A stretch of 64,000 nucleotides of DNA from Lingula anatina (taxonomy: Eukaryota; Brachiopoda; Lingulata; Lingulida; Lingulidae), in contig NW_019775380.1 of the NCBI RefSeq assembly GCF_001039355.2, positions 962,740-1,026,739 on the forward strand, in the 5' to 3' direction. Shown in pieces: positions 1-11,900 of the stretch. The translations under genes were made by a program, and so were the position numbers. Numbering within the stretch: the first letter of the stretch is position 1; each line of letters begins with the position of its first letter. The notes beneath the pieces are model-generated. The model had not been told where the DNA came from. It did no database searches and worked only from the letters and a program-made list of their open reading frames with translations.

Positions 1-13
1 TAGCATTGTTAGA

Positions 14-257
14 AAGATGTTTTATTTAATGAAATTAAGACAAGGAAAATACAGTATGGGTTGCATTATAAGTCCATAAAAATATGTTGACCTGCTATTC
101 ATCATGTTATTTATAATATAATTACATCTAAAATCTAAGAGAAGATGCTTTATTCAATATAATTAAGACAATGAAAATACAATATGGGTTGCCCACATTT
201 CAAGTTCATAGTACCATGTTGATCTGTTATTTGCCATGTTATTTACAATATGATAAC
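14..257. repeat. Diverged tandem duplication, period about 128 bp
   Basis: The stretch at about 14-120 is repeated at about 142-257 with scattered substitutions. Both begin with an 'aagatg' word followed by similar blocks (AATTAAGACAA.GAAAATACA, then TATGGGTTGC, then ATGTTGA, then CATGTTATTTA). It lies upstream of the first recognisable exon, probably inside an intron of the unrecognised gene that follows. Nothing else is seen in 1-490. Confidence 0.7.
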
Positions 258-490
258 ACAAACCAAAGGGAAATTTAAATCTTAAAATGCATAACAAATT
301 TATAAATGATAACAGTTGTCAACCATGTTTTATCACAATTTCAAAACTGATTTTTATAAATGATTTATCAATGATAACAGGAATAGTTGTATAGATAGAA
401 CACAATCTACACAGGATACATTTGCAACAAAAATAAGTTACAGAAGCAATTCTACACTACAAAATTATATTCATTTCATGTTTTTTTCAG

Positions 491-1712
491 ATGGAAAATC
501 GGTTGCTTGCTTTCCCTGCCAGAGAACATGGTCAGATGACAGAACACGAGTTTAACGAGGCAGTGGAGAATTTGGTTCCCCTCCACAGCGAGAAGTTACG
601 AAAGCGTCTGTTTTGGGAGGCAGAGGCACATGTTCAGATGGATGACATGCATGATGTTGTGCCTGTCATGAGACTGGCCCGTATCCTTTTGATAATTTTA
701 GAAAACATATTTATGTCAAAAATATATAGGATAAGTTCTGTCTCCAATGTACAAAAAAAGTAGAATACTTTTAATATCAGAAAAAACATATATGACTACA
801 GGTTGTGATTGAGAAGGTGGGGAGGGCAACAACCATTAGAAGTGTAGAAATACATATTACATATGCTTGGGTACAGCAATACAGCTTCAAGTTTGATTTA
901 ACAAGCCGGTGCCTTTGAGTGGTACAAAATGTATGTATACATGATACCAAGGTTGTTATATAAATATCCCTTAATGTTATCCAGAAATTTCCAGCTATCT
1001 GGCATTGCTGCAGATAGCACAAATCATCAGACAAACCGTAGCTGATAAAGTGAAAAAGGCAAAAATTAGGACAAAGGGAGACAGAGCACGTAAGTTACAT
1101 GTTTCATCAGTTCTAATTGTTTTTATTTCTCCTTCATAATGGCACATTTTAACGCATTCAGACCATAAGAAATTATACTTTCATTTTGATTTTTAAAAGG
1201 ATGATTACATTTACTTTTCATGTTCCAGCCACCAAGGTACAATCTGAGGCAGAGAAGGCTGCAGAGAACCAGATAACAACTTACTCTGATATCAGGAAGA
1301 TTGCTGTCAGTGTAGCCAGGTAGACTCTTGAAACTTACAGTACGGTTAAATTATTGGTGACAGATTATTGCATCATTGAAATTAGATAGATGTGTCATTG
1401 AGTACTTTGTTGGTGGATTCCATTTTTAGAAAGTTTTAGACGTTAATATTTGACTATAATTTTTAAAGGCTAACAAAGGAAAACAGCTCTTGGACATAAA
1501 AAGCTAATATTTATAAAAGAGTATGTACTAGTATATGTTACAAAAAAACCTATGAAATAACTCATGTTTTTATTTGTTTAAAATCAATAGTGAAGACTTA
1601 ACAGAGATGGTAATAAGACAATAATTTTTTGGTTATTTTCAGACGCAAGGCTACAAGGAAGAGAAGAGAAGCAGAAGATGCAGAAATGGATGACACACAA
1701 TTCTACGGATGA
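491..1712 (+). CDS. Unrecognised protein, C-terminal exons only
   Basis: Four exons join in frame: 491-680, 985-1089, 1229-1319 and 1643-1712, ending in TGA. Each has a pyrimidine-rich AG acceptor and GT donor, and the phases fit. They encode 151 residues. The first ATG follows an acceptor AG directly, so it is probably an internal methionine and the gene likely starts left of the window. The product is charged and helical-looking: an acidic helix-rich start (MTEHEFNEAVENL), a hydrophobic stretch (SSYLALLQIAQIIRQTV), then a basic patch (ARRRKATRKRR) and an acidic tail ending in DDTQFYG. There is no signal peptide or clear membrane segment. I do not recognise the family and propose no function. 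Confidence 0.6.
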
Positions 1713-3305
1713 TGAAGATTACTGGATAAACAACTACAAAGAGCCAGAGGTTGGGAAAAATTAGAAGGGACTTTTTTTGAAAAAGGCATTTTCTTTAAAT
1801 TAGTTCTTTTTGGATGCATTGTAAATATAAAATTGTACACTACTAGTACAGGATTTTATGGAATACACAAGTGTGTAACTCTCCATTCATATAACTGATT
1901 TAGTCACGTATTAAACGCACTATTTTTATGACAGAAGAATATGTACATGCAATTTTGTGATATAAAATAATTTAGAGAGAGTGAAAGATGTTTTCTTTTT
2001 GATTTAAGACTTTTGATGCAGTGTAAAACAAATTGTATGAAAAGTACAAATAGCCAGCACAAGCCAACCCTATGTGTAATTCCAACATCATGTTGTCGAT
2101 CCAATTTACTTTTTTAACGTCATTTTGGAGTAAATCCCAAATGTACGAGAACTCCCCCCCCCCCTCCCCACACACACACACAGTGAGTACCTATCTGATC
2201 ACGTAAAGTCCGAAAACTGAAACAAGTATTGCCTGTGGTTTTCGTGTGTTCAGCGTGTGTTAACTACTATACAAGATTATGTCTTCGTACCTCTGAGTGC
2301 GGTTCGTGTGATATCGTGTCACCTTCTGTACATATCGTTCTTGCCTCAGCCATGGAAGCATATATATATGCCCCCAATGCTTCTGCTGGGACCATCTTCT
2401 CGCGAATTTCAAAACCCCATGTTCGTATGGCCATCTGATGTCAACGTGGGGACTGTGTTACGCCAACCTAATGACTTGTCACTAGGCTGAAGGTCATGCT
2501 GTGGCCAGGTAATTTCACTTTTTGCTGCGCCCTGAGGTGGGCGGACCGACTTTGATTTTATCACAAATGAATAAATGCCAAAGATCACCTGAAAAAATCA
2601 AAATTTTACGTAGATCTACTAGTTTGTTGTAATATTAATTATAAAAGGCATCGAACGCCAGAAGGATGTATTAGGTTTATTTTAACGACAGGAATACATG
2701 TTTAACCCGTGCTTCAAATAGTTCTATCTCGTAATAGTTCAAATGAAATATGTTTTAGTTTAGGGTCCAGTAATGATTACTGGCTCCTAAGTTTTTGTTA
2801 CCTTGTTTTCAGTATGTTTAGGGCCATTTGTTTTGAACGAATATGGCATACATAACGCCGCTTTTTACCAAATCTTTCTTTAGGATGAGCGTGCACTAAT
2901 TCATATCATTAAAACATTATATAAATACATGATAAAAGTCTGAAAATTGAACACCTAACATGAGATGAAAATGTTAAGTACATGCATAAAAACGTTCTGT
3001 TCGACTACGAATCACGAGCACAATCTCTTAAATAACAATAGACTGTATGTATAATATACAAGATAGCCATAATAGGCTTTAAATCGACAATTGTTGAAAT
3101 GTTATTACATCGAATATTAAATCGAAAGTTATTTTACCTATGTGAGACCTGTGCCTTCTAAACTCGAGATTATGCAAAATTTATTTGTGCTGTTGTACAA
3201 CCATTTTTGTGGTTCTAGTTCCAACGAAACAATGTAATTCAAATACACAGCAATCTCATCCAACACATCGCTCTAACCAATACATTTTTACATTGAGTTA
3301 ATGTC
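1713..3305. other. Intergenic, no gene seen
   Basis: This lies between the end of the unrecognised plus-strand gene and the stop codon of the minus-strand Ly6 gene. It contains a C-run followed by a short (CA)n tract at about 2152-2182 and otherwise AT-rich unique-looking sequence. Small open frames near 2229-2490 have no splice or family support. Confidence 0.5.
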
Positions 3306-4520
3306 TTAAGCAACATCTCGATTTAGCAGTTTGTATGCGATGATTCCTATCACAGCAGTGAGGGACACGTAGGGAAACAATCTTCCCCCCGAGTTACACC
3401 CGTCTGTATTGCAGGACACGACACAGCCGTCCATCTCGGTACCGTCCAGAGAAATGCGCCGTATCCAGCCACAGTGGCTTACGACGTCGATCTCCGTCTC
3501 CGAGGTAGTGCCCCCACTGTTTGTTACGCAAGTGCGGACCGTCACGGTGTAGTTATTAGGCTCTGTAATGAGAAATGAATAAATGAATGGATATTTGAAA
3601 AATAAAATGATGGTGCGAAAAGCATGCGTCTTGAGTATTTGAGATTGATGTATGTAGTTTAAACGCTTACTTATTCTGAACATCTTTAAGAAAGACCTTT
3701 TGTATGTTTTTTTTATTGATAATGAGTGTAAAGTGTTGGTGGAAAAAACCCATCAAATCAATTCATCTCGATTTTGATACAGCCCCCATCCTTCCACAAC
3801 ATATGCTATTCACTTATAACGTGCACAAACGTGATTTTGCAAATTGGCCGCTTTATTTGCTCGTGTCAGTTTGATTCATTGGTTAAAAGGCATGTTACGT
3901 AAAAAAAATTATATGAGAAGTGATATCCAGAGGGTATTTGACAGGAGTCAACAAGGTAATGGTTATGGAAGTTTGGTTATAGTTGGGAAAACGTTGAAGG
4001 CCTCAGAATATTCTTGGAAGTAATGGTTTTTCTTTTACAAAATCCTTTAACTACCCCTTAAATCGTTTAATACGAACCATCCACGCCGATGAGTTTAATA
4101 CAGGACGTTGCCGGGAAAAGTCCGTCTTGGTCTTTTCTGGACCCCATACAATCTGGCACATAATAACTTCCATTTAAAGGTTCAAATTTATCCTCACATG
4201 CAAGCTCACTGTGATTTATCGATGTACACACGTAACAACCAATTGTAGACACTGTAAAACAAAAATACGCGTTTTTTATGATTATTGTTTGTTTACATTA
4301 AAAATATAACTCACATGTAATTATTGCATTCGCTTTTCTTTCAAACATTTCGAAAGGTGAAAATATAATCTTACAAAACAACTCATTTAATGGAAAATAC
4401 TTTTTTTGTATCTGAAAAGTGAATTCCCCTACCTTTACCGACGAGAAAAAACATATAACATAGCGTAATAGCGACGCCCATTACTAGTGAACGTCCCATT
4501 TTCACATTATGTAGTCATAT
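3306..4520 (-). CDS. Ly6/uPAR three-finger GPI-anchored protein (quiver/sleepless-like)
   Basis: Coding exons on the minus strand are 4433-4499 (ATG at 4499), 4078-4251 and 3306-3562 (stop TAA), giving 165 residues. The N-terminus MGRSLVMGVAITLCYMFFLVG is a signal peptide. The mature part starts near GCYVCTS and carries ten cysteines spaced as in Ly6/uPAR domains, with a C-terminal SCNTDGCN motif. It is followed by a hydrophobic tail (YVSLTAVIGIIAYKLL) typical of a GPI-attachment signal. Family knowledge: such proteins sit on the outer membrane leaflet and modulate channels or receptors, or help septate junctions in insects. CYVC near the N-terminus suggests the quiver/sleepless branch, but the partner cannot be read from sequence. 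Exon 2 uses donor GTTCGT, the only nearby site that keeps the frame. This is a cell-surface protein, with nothing pointing to a secreted toxin. Confidence 0.82.
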
Positions 4521-5790
4521 CTGAAATGAAGAAATGCACTTTTCTATAACTGCCACTGTTTGATGCATTAAACAACAAAGAATAAAAAAAAATTACAAAT
4601 AAACTTACAAATAAAAATTGCAACATAAAATGGGTATCGGTACGTTCAAGATTACCAAAACTAACTCAAAACTTTACAAAAATCGTTTAACAGCCAAATG
4701 TGGCAATTCGCCCCCACCCATATCTGAAACTGATAACAAGTAATTAGATCAAATAACGATGTACCCAAGAGATTTCTATCTAGTCCCAGTTATGAAATCT
4801 TTATTCTCAATCGACCGATTTCTCTCCCCAGTGGCTCCTACTCGAGAAACCGATCCCACGCTTTGATTAAGTCATCTCCATAGTGTACGGTACCCACTGG
4901 AGTTAATAAGTTTCAAACTGTATCTGTATTGATTTTTGACAAGAGTGGTTAATCGTGTTTTCAAACAAAGTATTAAAAACAACATTGGTCAGAGGGCTAA
5001 GTATATGGCGTCTGGTCAATACGTTTCTGTGGCTTATTATTCTATTATTCTGAAAACGTGCAATAGAGGCAAATTAAAGTAAATAAAGCAATGTGCTGCT
5101 GTCCATGCTTTATTTCCAAAGCCGTAAAAAATCCGCAGACAATCAATGTAATCGTAATCAAAGCTCTAAATGTGGGCCGAAATGGCTATGGTAAAAGATT
5201 TAGATCCACCAGATTTTATGCGGATATAAACGCCTAATTATAATAGATAAACTCTGTGCTTGCTTTTTTCTATTAAAAGACTCACTGCGTTGTTCAGGAT
5301 TTTCTCGTTTTTCGAGGTGGATTTTTTCACAACTAACCCTATTACTTATTCATAACATGACATTTCAGCCCCAGAAGTCCAATGAATAATAAAACTCGCT
5401 TATTTAACACAGGTAGGCCTAATTCGTCTTCACACTCACGGTAGGCCTACATAGGCTCTAGCGAAAAAATCCCAGTCTTAAAACTGCAGTTGTAGACATG
5501 TTATAAAATGAGCAATATCTCACGTTATGTGCCAATTCATTTTAACCAGCAATGGCATTTTAGTATTACAAAATTCAACATTGCTGAAGAAATCATTTGT
5601 ATATTTTGTAGGGCCTACCAAAACACTTTGACCTAAGGCATTTCAACAACATAACTTAAGCAATATATATAAGCATATATACAGGTGAAGCCGAAATACG
5701 CCGAGAATGATGCCGATGGCAGCATGTAAAACATCCCAAACCTCTAATAGATCACTACACCAGTAAAATAAATACTCACAATGCTTCCAT
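4521..5790 (-). other. Probable 5' UTR intron and leader of the Ly6 gene
   Basis: Read on the minus strand, a good donor (GCATT|GTGAGT) lies at 5780/5779. A good acceptor (CATTTCAG) ends at 4521, 21 bp before the Ly6 start codon. Joining them gives a leader with a short upstream reading frame of nine codons plus stop, ending two bases before the main ATG. The left edge of the leader exon is not known. A GCGGC-containing segment near 5900 could be the promoter region. This is inferred from splice consensus only. Confidence 0.4.
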
Positions 5791-6338
5791 GGAAATCCGC
5801 TATTTCGAATTCATGGTCTAGAATGCGACAAATTGACCGAAATTGGTGATATCTATTAGATATCAGAATCAGTCTGGCTGTTTAATTCCTAGAAAACAAT
5901 ATGGCGGCTCCTGACTCCTAGAAATCAGGTATAAGCTGTATTCAGGTCAATGTAAATGCGGGATGCGCACAGCAACTTCAGACAAAAAATCAATAAACCT
6001 AACCTTCGCACTCGTCTAATTTCAACGCTCTCACATTAGCAAAAGAGCGCCATCGCGTATGGTAAATTATATACATCTTCTAGGGGCCATCGCGTATTCC
6101 AGCTTCTCCTCGGTTTAATTTTCATATATGAAAATAAAAAGGTTTGAACGCAATCAAAAGGATCTACTTAAGAGCTACTTGGCATTCTTTGTCGTCACTG
6201 AACACGATTCCCTACTAGGCATAAACTGACAACTTTGAAACATGCAGTTAACTCATTTCCTGGTAGCTCTTCAGGAATGCCAAAAGTTTCCAGTTAAGGC
6301 TTTATATTTCAATTTCATATTTAATAGACCAGCGTAGT

Positions 6339-6879
6339 CAGGCCTACCCAACTACCAGACTCGGCACCTAAGGATCCTGAATTAACCGGTATATCGGACC
6401 ACACTACCCGTTTTCAAGGTGTGTGTCAGATCGCATTTCGGAGTATCAGTCAGAACACCGACAGGATGAGCCCTGGCATGCTCTTCTGTCACTTTGATTG
6501 GATAGTAAACGATTGTCGTAAAATCGCTATATGATTTTAAAACCGGGCGCATAAATTTGAAAGCCACCTAAATGAACCTTAGACTGCCACATATATCTAA
6601 TACAATGCAAAAAAGCCCTATCAAAAGTGGTTAAAACATTCAAACCGAATGTCGTAAAGTCCCCATATACCCCCATAGAGACAATAAAATATAGTACTCT
6701 AAAGTAAGAGTACAGTTTCAGGTTGTTCAGCCGAGCGTGGATGAGCCCCCAGCCGTGCTACAAAATTTGTTCTGGGGTATGATACTCCGAAATGCGATCT
6801 GACACACACCTTGAAAACGGGTAGCGGGGAACTTAATTCAGGATCCTTAGGTGCCGAGTCTGGTAGTTGGGTAGGCCTG
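6339..6879. mobile_element. 541-bp MITE with about 100-bp terminal inverted repeats
   Basis: The segment 6339-6448 is inverted at 6780-6879. The outer 30 bases (CAGGCCTACCCAACTACCAG...) match almost exactly, and the inner part (GCGATCTGACACACACCTTG) is also shared. Arms differ by a small indel near 6387-6405. The element is flanked by GTAGT at 6334-6338 and 6880-6884, a 5-bp target-site duplication. It has no coding capacity. The superfamily is unassigned. An internal part (about 6480-6580) resembles a fragment at 27118-27215. Confidence 0.85.
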
Positions 6880-6884
6880 GTAGT

Positions 6885-8951
6885 TTTCACATAAGCATCT
6901 GACCCTCATTTCATTTCTTTTGGTTAGTAAATTTGTGCATTCACTTGTTAATATTTTCTTTAAAAAATAATAACACCAATAATTAAAGGAAGTATTGAGG
7001 TTGTATTTTTCGTTTCATCAAAGTATGTTACAAATTCTTCAAATAGTTATCAACAAATATTCATCAATATATATATTCAATGTCAATTGCAAATGACTGG
7101 GGTACTCGTTTTATATAAAACAAAAACAGAAAAGGGGTATAAATGAAAGGAGACAATATGTACAATAGTGAGACTAGTCCAATGACTTTGTGACCTAATA
7201 TTGTGACAATGACAATATATATATATAACACAATGACAATGTATTACACAACTGATATTTGAAAAAAAAATCTGTTTAGAAATTACAATTGGCAAAGTAA
7301 ACTATATTAGTAGAACTACTTTTTATGGTCCCCTGGAAGATTAAGTTTGAATTTTTACACCTATGACCTGACCATTTTGTTTAAATTTGTCTGGAAGGGA
7401 CATATTTCACCTAGGCTGTACTAGCTAATAATGAAACTAAAATTACAGATACAAATGCTAAATGACAATGGATTACAACATACAGATGAAGAGTTACCAA
7501 AAATCATGGAAAAACTGATAATCTAACTGAAGCCAGCAACTTACAGATCAAAACCATTCAAGAAATATGTGCTTCTACACTTGCCAGTAAAAACATTTCC
7601 TTATTTAGTCAAAATAGATTGTCTCAAAATTTATGTAATTGCTTATGTGTATTAACAATGGAAGTAAAATTTGGTAGTGTCAATCACAAAACGAAGAACA
7701 GTTATTCCAAATTTGCTTGTGCATTCCATACAAAATAAACTTTCAAGAAGACTGATACTTTTTTAAAATTCTGTCCCCTATTTTACCTTTTGGTGCAAAG
7801 TTTCTATAAAATGTCCTGCTTAAATTTCACCATCTATCACAATGTTTATACATTTACTTTGGGTTTCATTAGCCTGTTCCTATGATCTGTTCCAGTCAGT
7901 TTGAATTTTTCTCTCTTTCCTTGCATAGTCAGAATACTTAATATTGAGACTACTCAACAAGCTGCAATTCCTCTATGCCAAATTAAATTTAAAATTGATT
8001 CTATTAAAAACATCACTACTATTAAATTTATGTCAAGTAATATTGCATACTGCAATTAGTAATTGGGGGCACCTATAAAATAGCAAAAGCCCCTCTTGCA
8101 TTGATAATTGTTCACACATCACAAAACATGCTTTCACATCATATACTATCATCTATTCATTGCAGATATTACACACACTGCCACACTCTTCTTCAGACAA
8201 GAGACAGTTTCACAAGAATCTCATATTGGTGAGCTTAATCCTGAACATGATAACATTTCATTTAAATAGTGCCAGTGAAAGATCCTTCATTACAAACCAA
8301 TACTTCACAATTGTGTTCAAGATCACACCTAATGCAATGCCATGGTCTGCATAGCACCTTAGCATATTTTCCATCAATAAGATGCTGATCAACTCAAATT
8401 ACACTTTCAACTATACATATTTCTCATGGTCACCTATATTTAACACAGCCATCCCTATGCTAGCTTTCTTTAAATCTACATGCAAGAAATGGACCATGGG
8501 CCTCTAAAAATTATAGAACAGTCAAATGACAAAATACTGTCCATCTGCCTACTTTCCATTCTGTTATTACCAATTTTACTACTACAAATTATTGCACAAG
8601 CCAAAGTAAAAGCAATAGCTCAGTCAAGTGCATTGTGCATAGCACCTCTAGCAAAACATACAATCAAATACTAATAAAAGTGAGTCTTATTAAATATCCC
8701 AGACCACAGAGGTCTTGATATTTCAACCCCTGCCAGTGACCTGTTCTACACTCTGCATCAAAAAAAGGCATCTTCATTTTTGCACTAGCAATATCATGGT
8801 CCCCGAAATTGCACTCTAATGTGTACTGAGATCATCATTATGGCCTACATATGTGATGCTGTCTCTTCAAGGACTCTCATAGTCCCTGTTGTCCTGGAAT
8901 GGAAGTCCTTCAAGGACTCTCCTCGTCACTGTTGTCCTACATTGAGCTCCT
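6885..8951. other. Intergenic / likely 3' UTR of the TBC1D gene
   Basis: AT-rich sequence downstream (minus-strand sense) of the TBC1D stop codon. Part is probably the 3' UTR, but I could not fix a poly(A) site. No convincing exon on either strand. A short TA-rich tract lies near 7217-7228. Confidence 0.4.
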
Positions 8952-8992
8952 TCAAGGGCTCTCTTTGTCCCTGTTGTCTTTGAATGAAGTTA
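8865..8992. repeat. Three degenerate 42-43 bp tandem units spanning a stop codon
   Basis: Units begin at 8865, 8908 and 8950, each opening with CTTCAAGG and containing GTC(C/A)CTGTTGTC about 17-20 bases further on. The third unit overlaps the last codons and stop (8952-8954) of the TBC1D coding sequence, so the array appears to have grown outward from the coding end into the 3' UTR. Confidence 0.8.
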
Positions 8993-11900
8993 GCACCTGA
9001 GAGAATTTCCTTTTGTCTGTGGACATGCAAATTGTTTCTATGCACCTGAACAGTTTGCTGGCTGCTATGTTCTCTGGTAGCTTGGTAAGGAACTGTGCAA
9101 GGTGGATAAAATCCATGTTGAGCAAAATGTCTTCATACAGTTTCAGTATACCTGTAACAAAAATTTTACCACAATTACATAACATGTATCATATCAATCA
9201 TGGTACCATTGACAGTATGTACAAGGCTTAATTTTCTTTCACTATTTTATTTATTAATTTCTGGCCGATTCATTTTAGTGACTGTGGAAATATGACAGCA
9301 GGGACCTTGTTTCACAAAATATCTTTAGCCCATATGTTGGCCTAAACTTTTACACCGACATTTTAGTCTACTTTGCTCTAAGATGAATCGATTATGCCAA
9401 ATAAAATATATCGTGGAAGAAATTAATGCTGTTTTAGACAAAAGTTATTCTACCAAAGTGAACTTTTGCAGATTTAGTCCGATTTGAAACAGACTAAAAG
9501 AATGGTCTGGAAATTTAGACCAACATTTTTGTCTAAAGTTCTATTGTTGATACAGGCCCTCCAATAGAAGAAGTCATATCACTCGGATTTAGTCACCCAA
9601 TTAAACCCTGGAGAGAGGCCGCTGTGTACTGGCTTACCTAGTGCTGTCCTGAACAGGAACTCCTCTCCATCTCTGCAGAACACATCCCAGACACGACTGG
9701 CCACATCTAAGGGAAGGGACTTGCTGTACAGGGTAAATATCCTGGGGAACCAAGCATTGGGCATTATTCAAACTTATTCCATCAAATAATGGAACTTTCA
9801 AGTGGAATAACAAAATTGTAATGTGATCATTTCCACACTCAACACACCATTCCAATTTAACAATTTCACACATTATCAAAATTGTAATTAGCTGAATTTT
9901 TTTGTCCATTTCTTGGTGAGCGATAACAAGGATATGGATGCAATGGTGACACATAAAAGGCAAACTTACACAATATTATCTTATCTTTACTGGTCTTACT
10001 TATAGTTAACCCCTTACTCCCCATACTTCACATAAGTGAAGCTAACCCAAGTATAAAACAGGGCAAAACCACAGACACAAAACTGACCCTTTAGAAGTTT
10101 CCACTTACCAGTCAATTATGTACAGGTCAGGGGTGAGGTTCTGGTTGTCAAAGTGAGAGTAGAGGGTAGGTAGATTCTCCTGGAAGAACACCTCATAGGC
10201 AGAGAAGTAGGCTTTCATCTGAAATGTGTAACAAGTATTACATGAAATCACAGTATCATTTTGAGGTCTGAAAATCAAAGTTAATTTCTAGCAAAGTTAC
10301 TCATTACAAATTATCTTTTATTTCATCTCATTGCCAGTCATTTACTTTTAAACCCAATATTTATAAACAATTTTAAGCACAGCACTGATTTCACTACAAC
10401 TCTGTTATTCATAATTTTTTTTGTTCAAAATGCTAATATGAAACAAACAACAACAACTAGTGCATAACATGACCAATTATTCTATTTAGAATAAGTGATT
10501 TATGAAATTAATATTACCAGTCTTGTAGAAAGGAAAAGCACTTACCACATTTTCATCAACTCTGAAGAAGGCCACTTGACATGGTTTATTGAGTAAGTTA
10601 GCAAAGCAGATGAAGGCATCAGCCACGTCCATGTTGAGAATTAACACTGCTGCCAGAAAGGACATGCCCTGGACCTGAATAAAAGCATAAAGTTCAGTGC
10701 AATGAGGAAATTAATATTTAAATTGGGATACTGAACATAGGGGTAGATGTTTTGATTCTATCTGAAATCCACTTTTGCCCTTAAATGTTTAGTAGCAAAA
10801 CTTCAGCATTTTACAAACCCAGCTAGAATAAAAATTTTGACCATGTTTAGTGGAAAAGACAAGTAGTATGAGGTCAGATTCCATCAAGTTGACAAAAGAT
10901 TTACTAACAATTCATCAATATTAGTAGTCCTCTTAACATGTAAATGGTCCATGAACCCTCACCCCAACTGTTAATTCCTTTGAACATGAACAGCACAATA
11001 TGGAGCATTTATTGTGAGAAATCACTCCTACATCAAAGCCCAGGTTATAATTATACTACCACCCAAGGGTAAAATTCATCAAAAGTATTGGAAATGTTTC
11101 TAGGAAAAACCAGTCATTTCCAGCATACAGACAAAAACAATCTGACACTTCAAACATACAGACAAAAACAATCTGACACTTCAAACACAAATAGGTCTAC
11201 TACTATTGTTATATGGTAACTCTAATGCAGCATAAAGAGTCGCCTCATATAGAGAAGATTTAAACCTCTACTGAATAGAAACAAAACAAGTAATTCCTAG
11301 AAATAACCAGTGAACACTTTTTCCCAAATGAGCCACAGAAACGGAATATATCAACAGAAAAAAAGTGAACTTACATAGCCTACATCAGGTCTGTAGCAAG
11401 CATATGCCCCCAGTAGACTATGTAAAAGGTCATGGTATGGACCACCCTTTTGGAATATACAGAGCTGAGGAAAAGTTCTGGACACATCCAACTTAATCAG
11501 TTCAACACTGGCTTCTTTGCAAGATGCTGGCTCTGAAATTTTGGAATAAAAAAAATTTAACACAATCAGGTAATACTAACAAGAAACTTATTCCAAAACG
11601 TTCATACCATTTAATATTATGCCATTATTTTTCTAATATAATTTAATTCACTTTGAGTATTATTGAAAACAGATCCTGTTCCGGATGTAATCAAGTTAAA
11701 TTTCTTAGCTTTTAAGTACTATTTAGCTACATTAACCTGTACACATGTAGGAATGCCTAGATAACCTTAAGCAGCTTTGTTAAATGGATTACGTTTTGAT
11801 AAAAATTATTCATTGTCAAATATTCATTAATACCTGTTGTACTTTCATTATCATCCCCAGTTTCTGCCATCAACCTAATCCTGTCCTTGGCTCTACTCAC

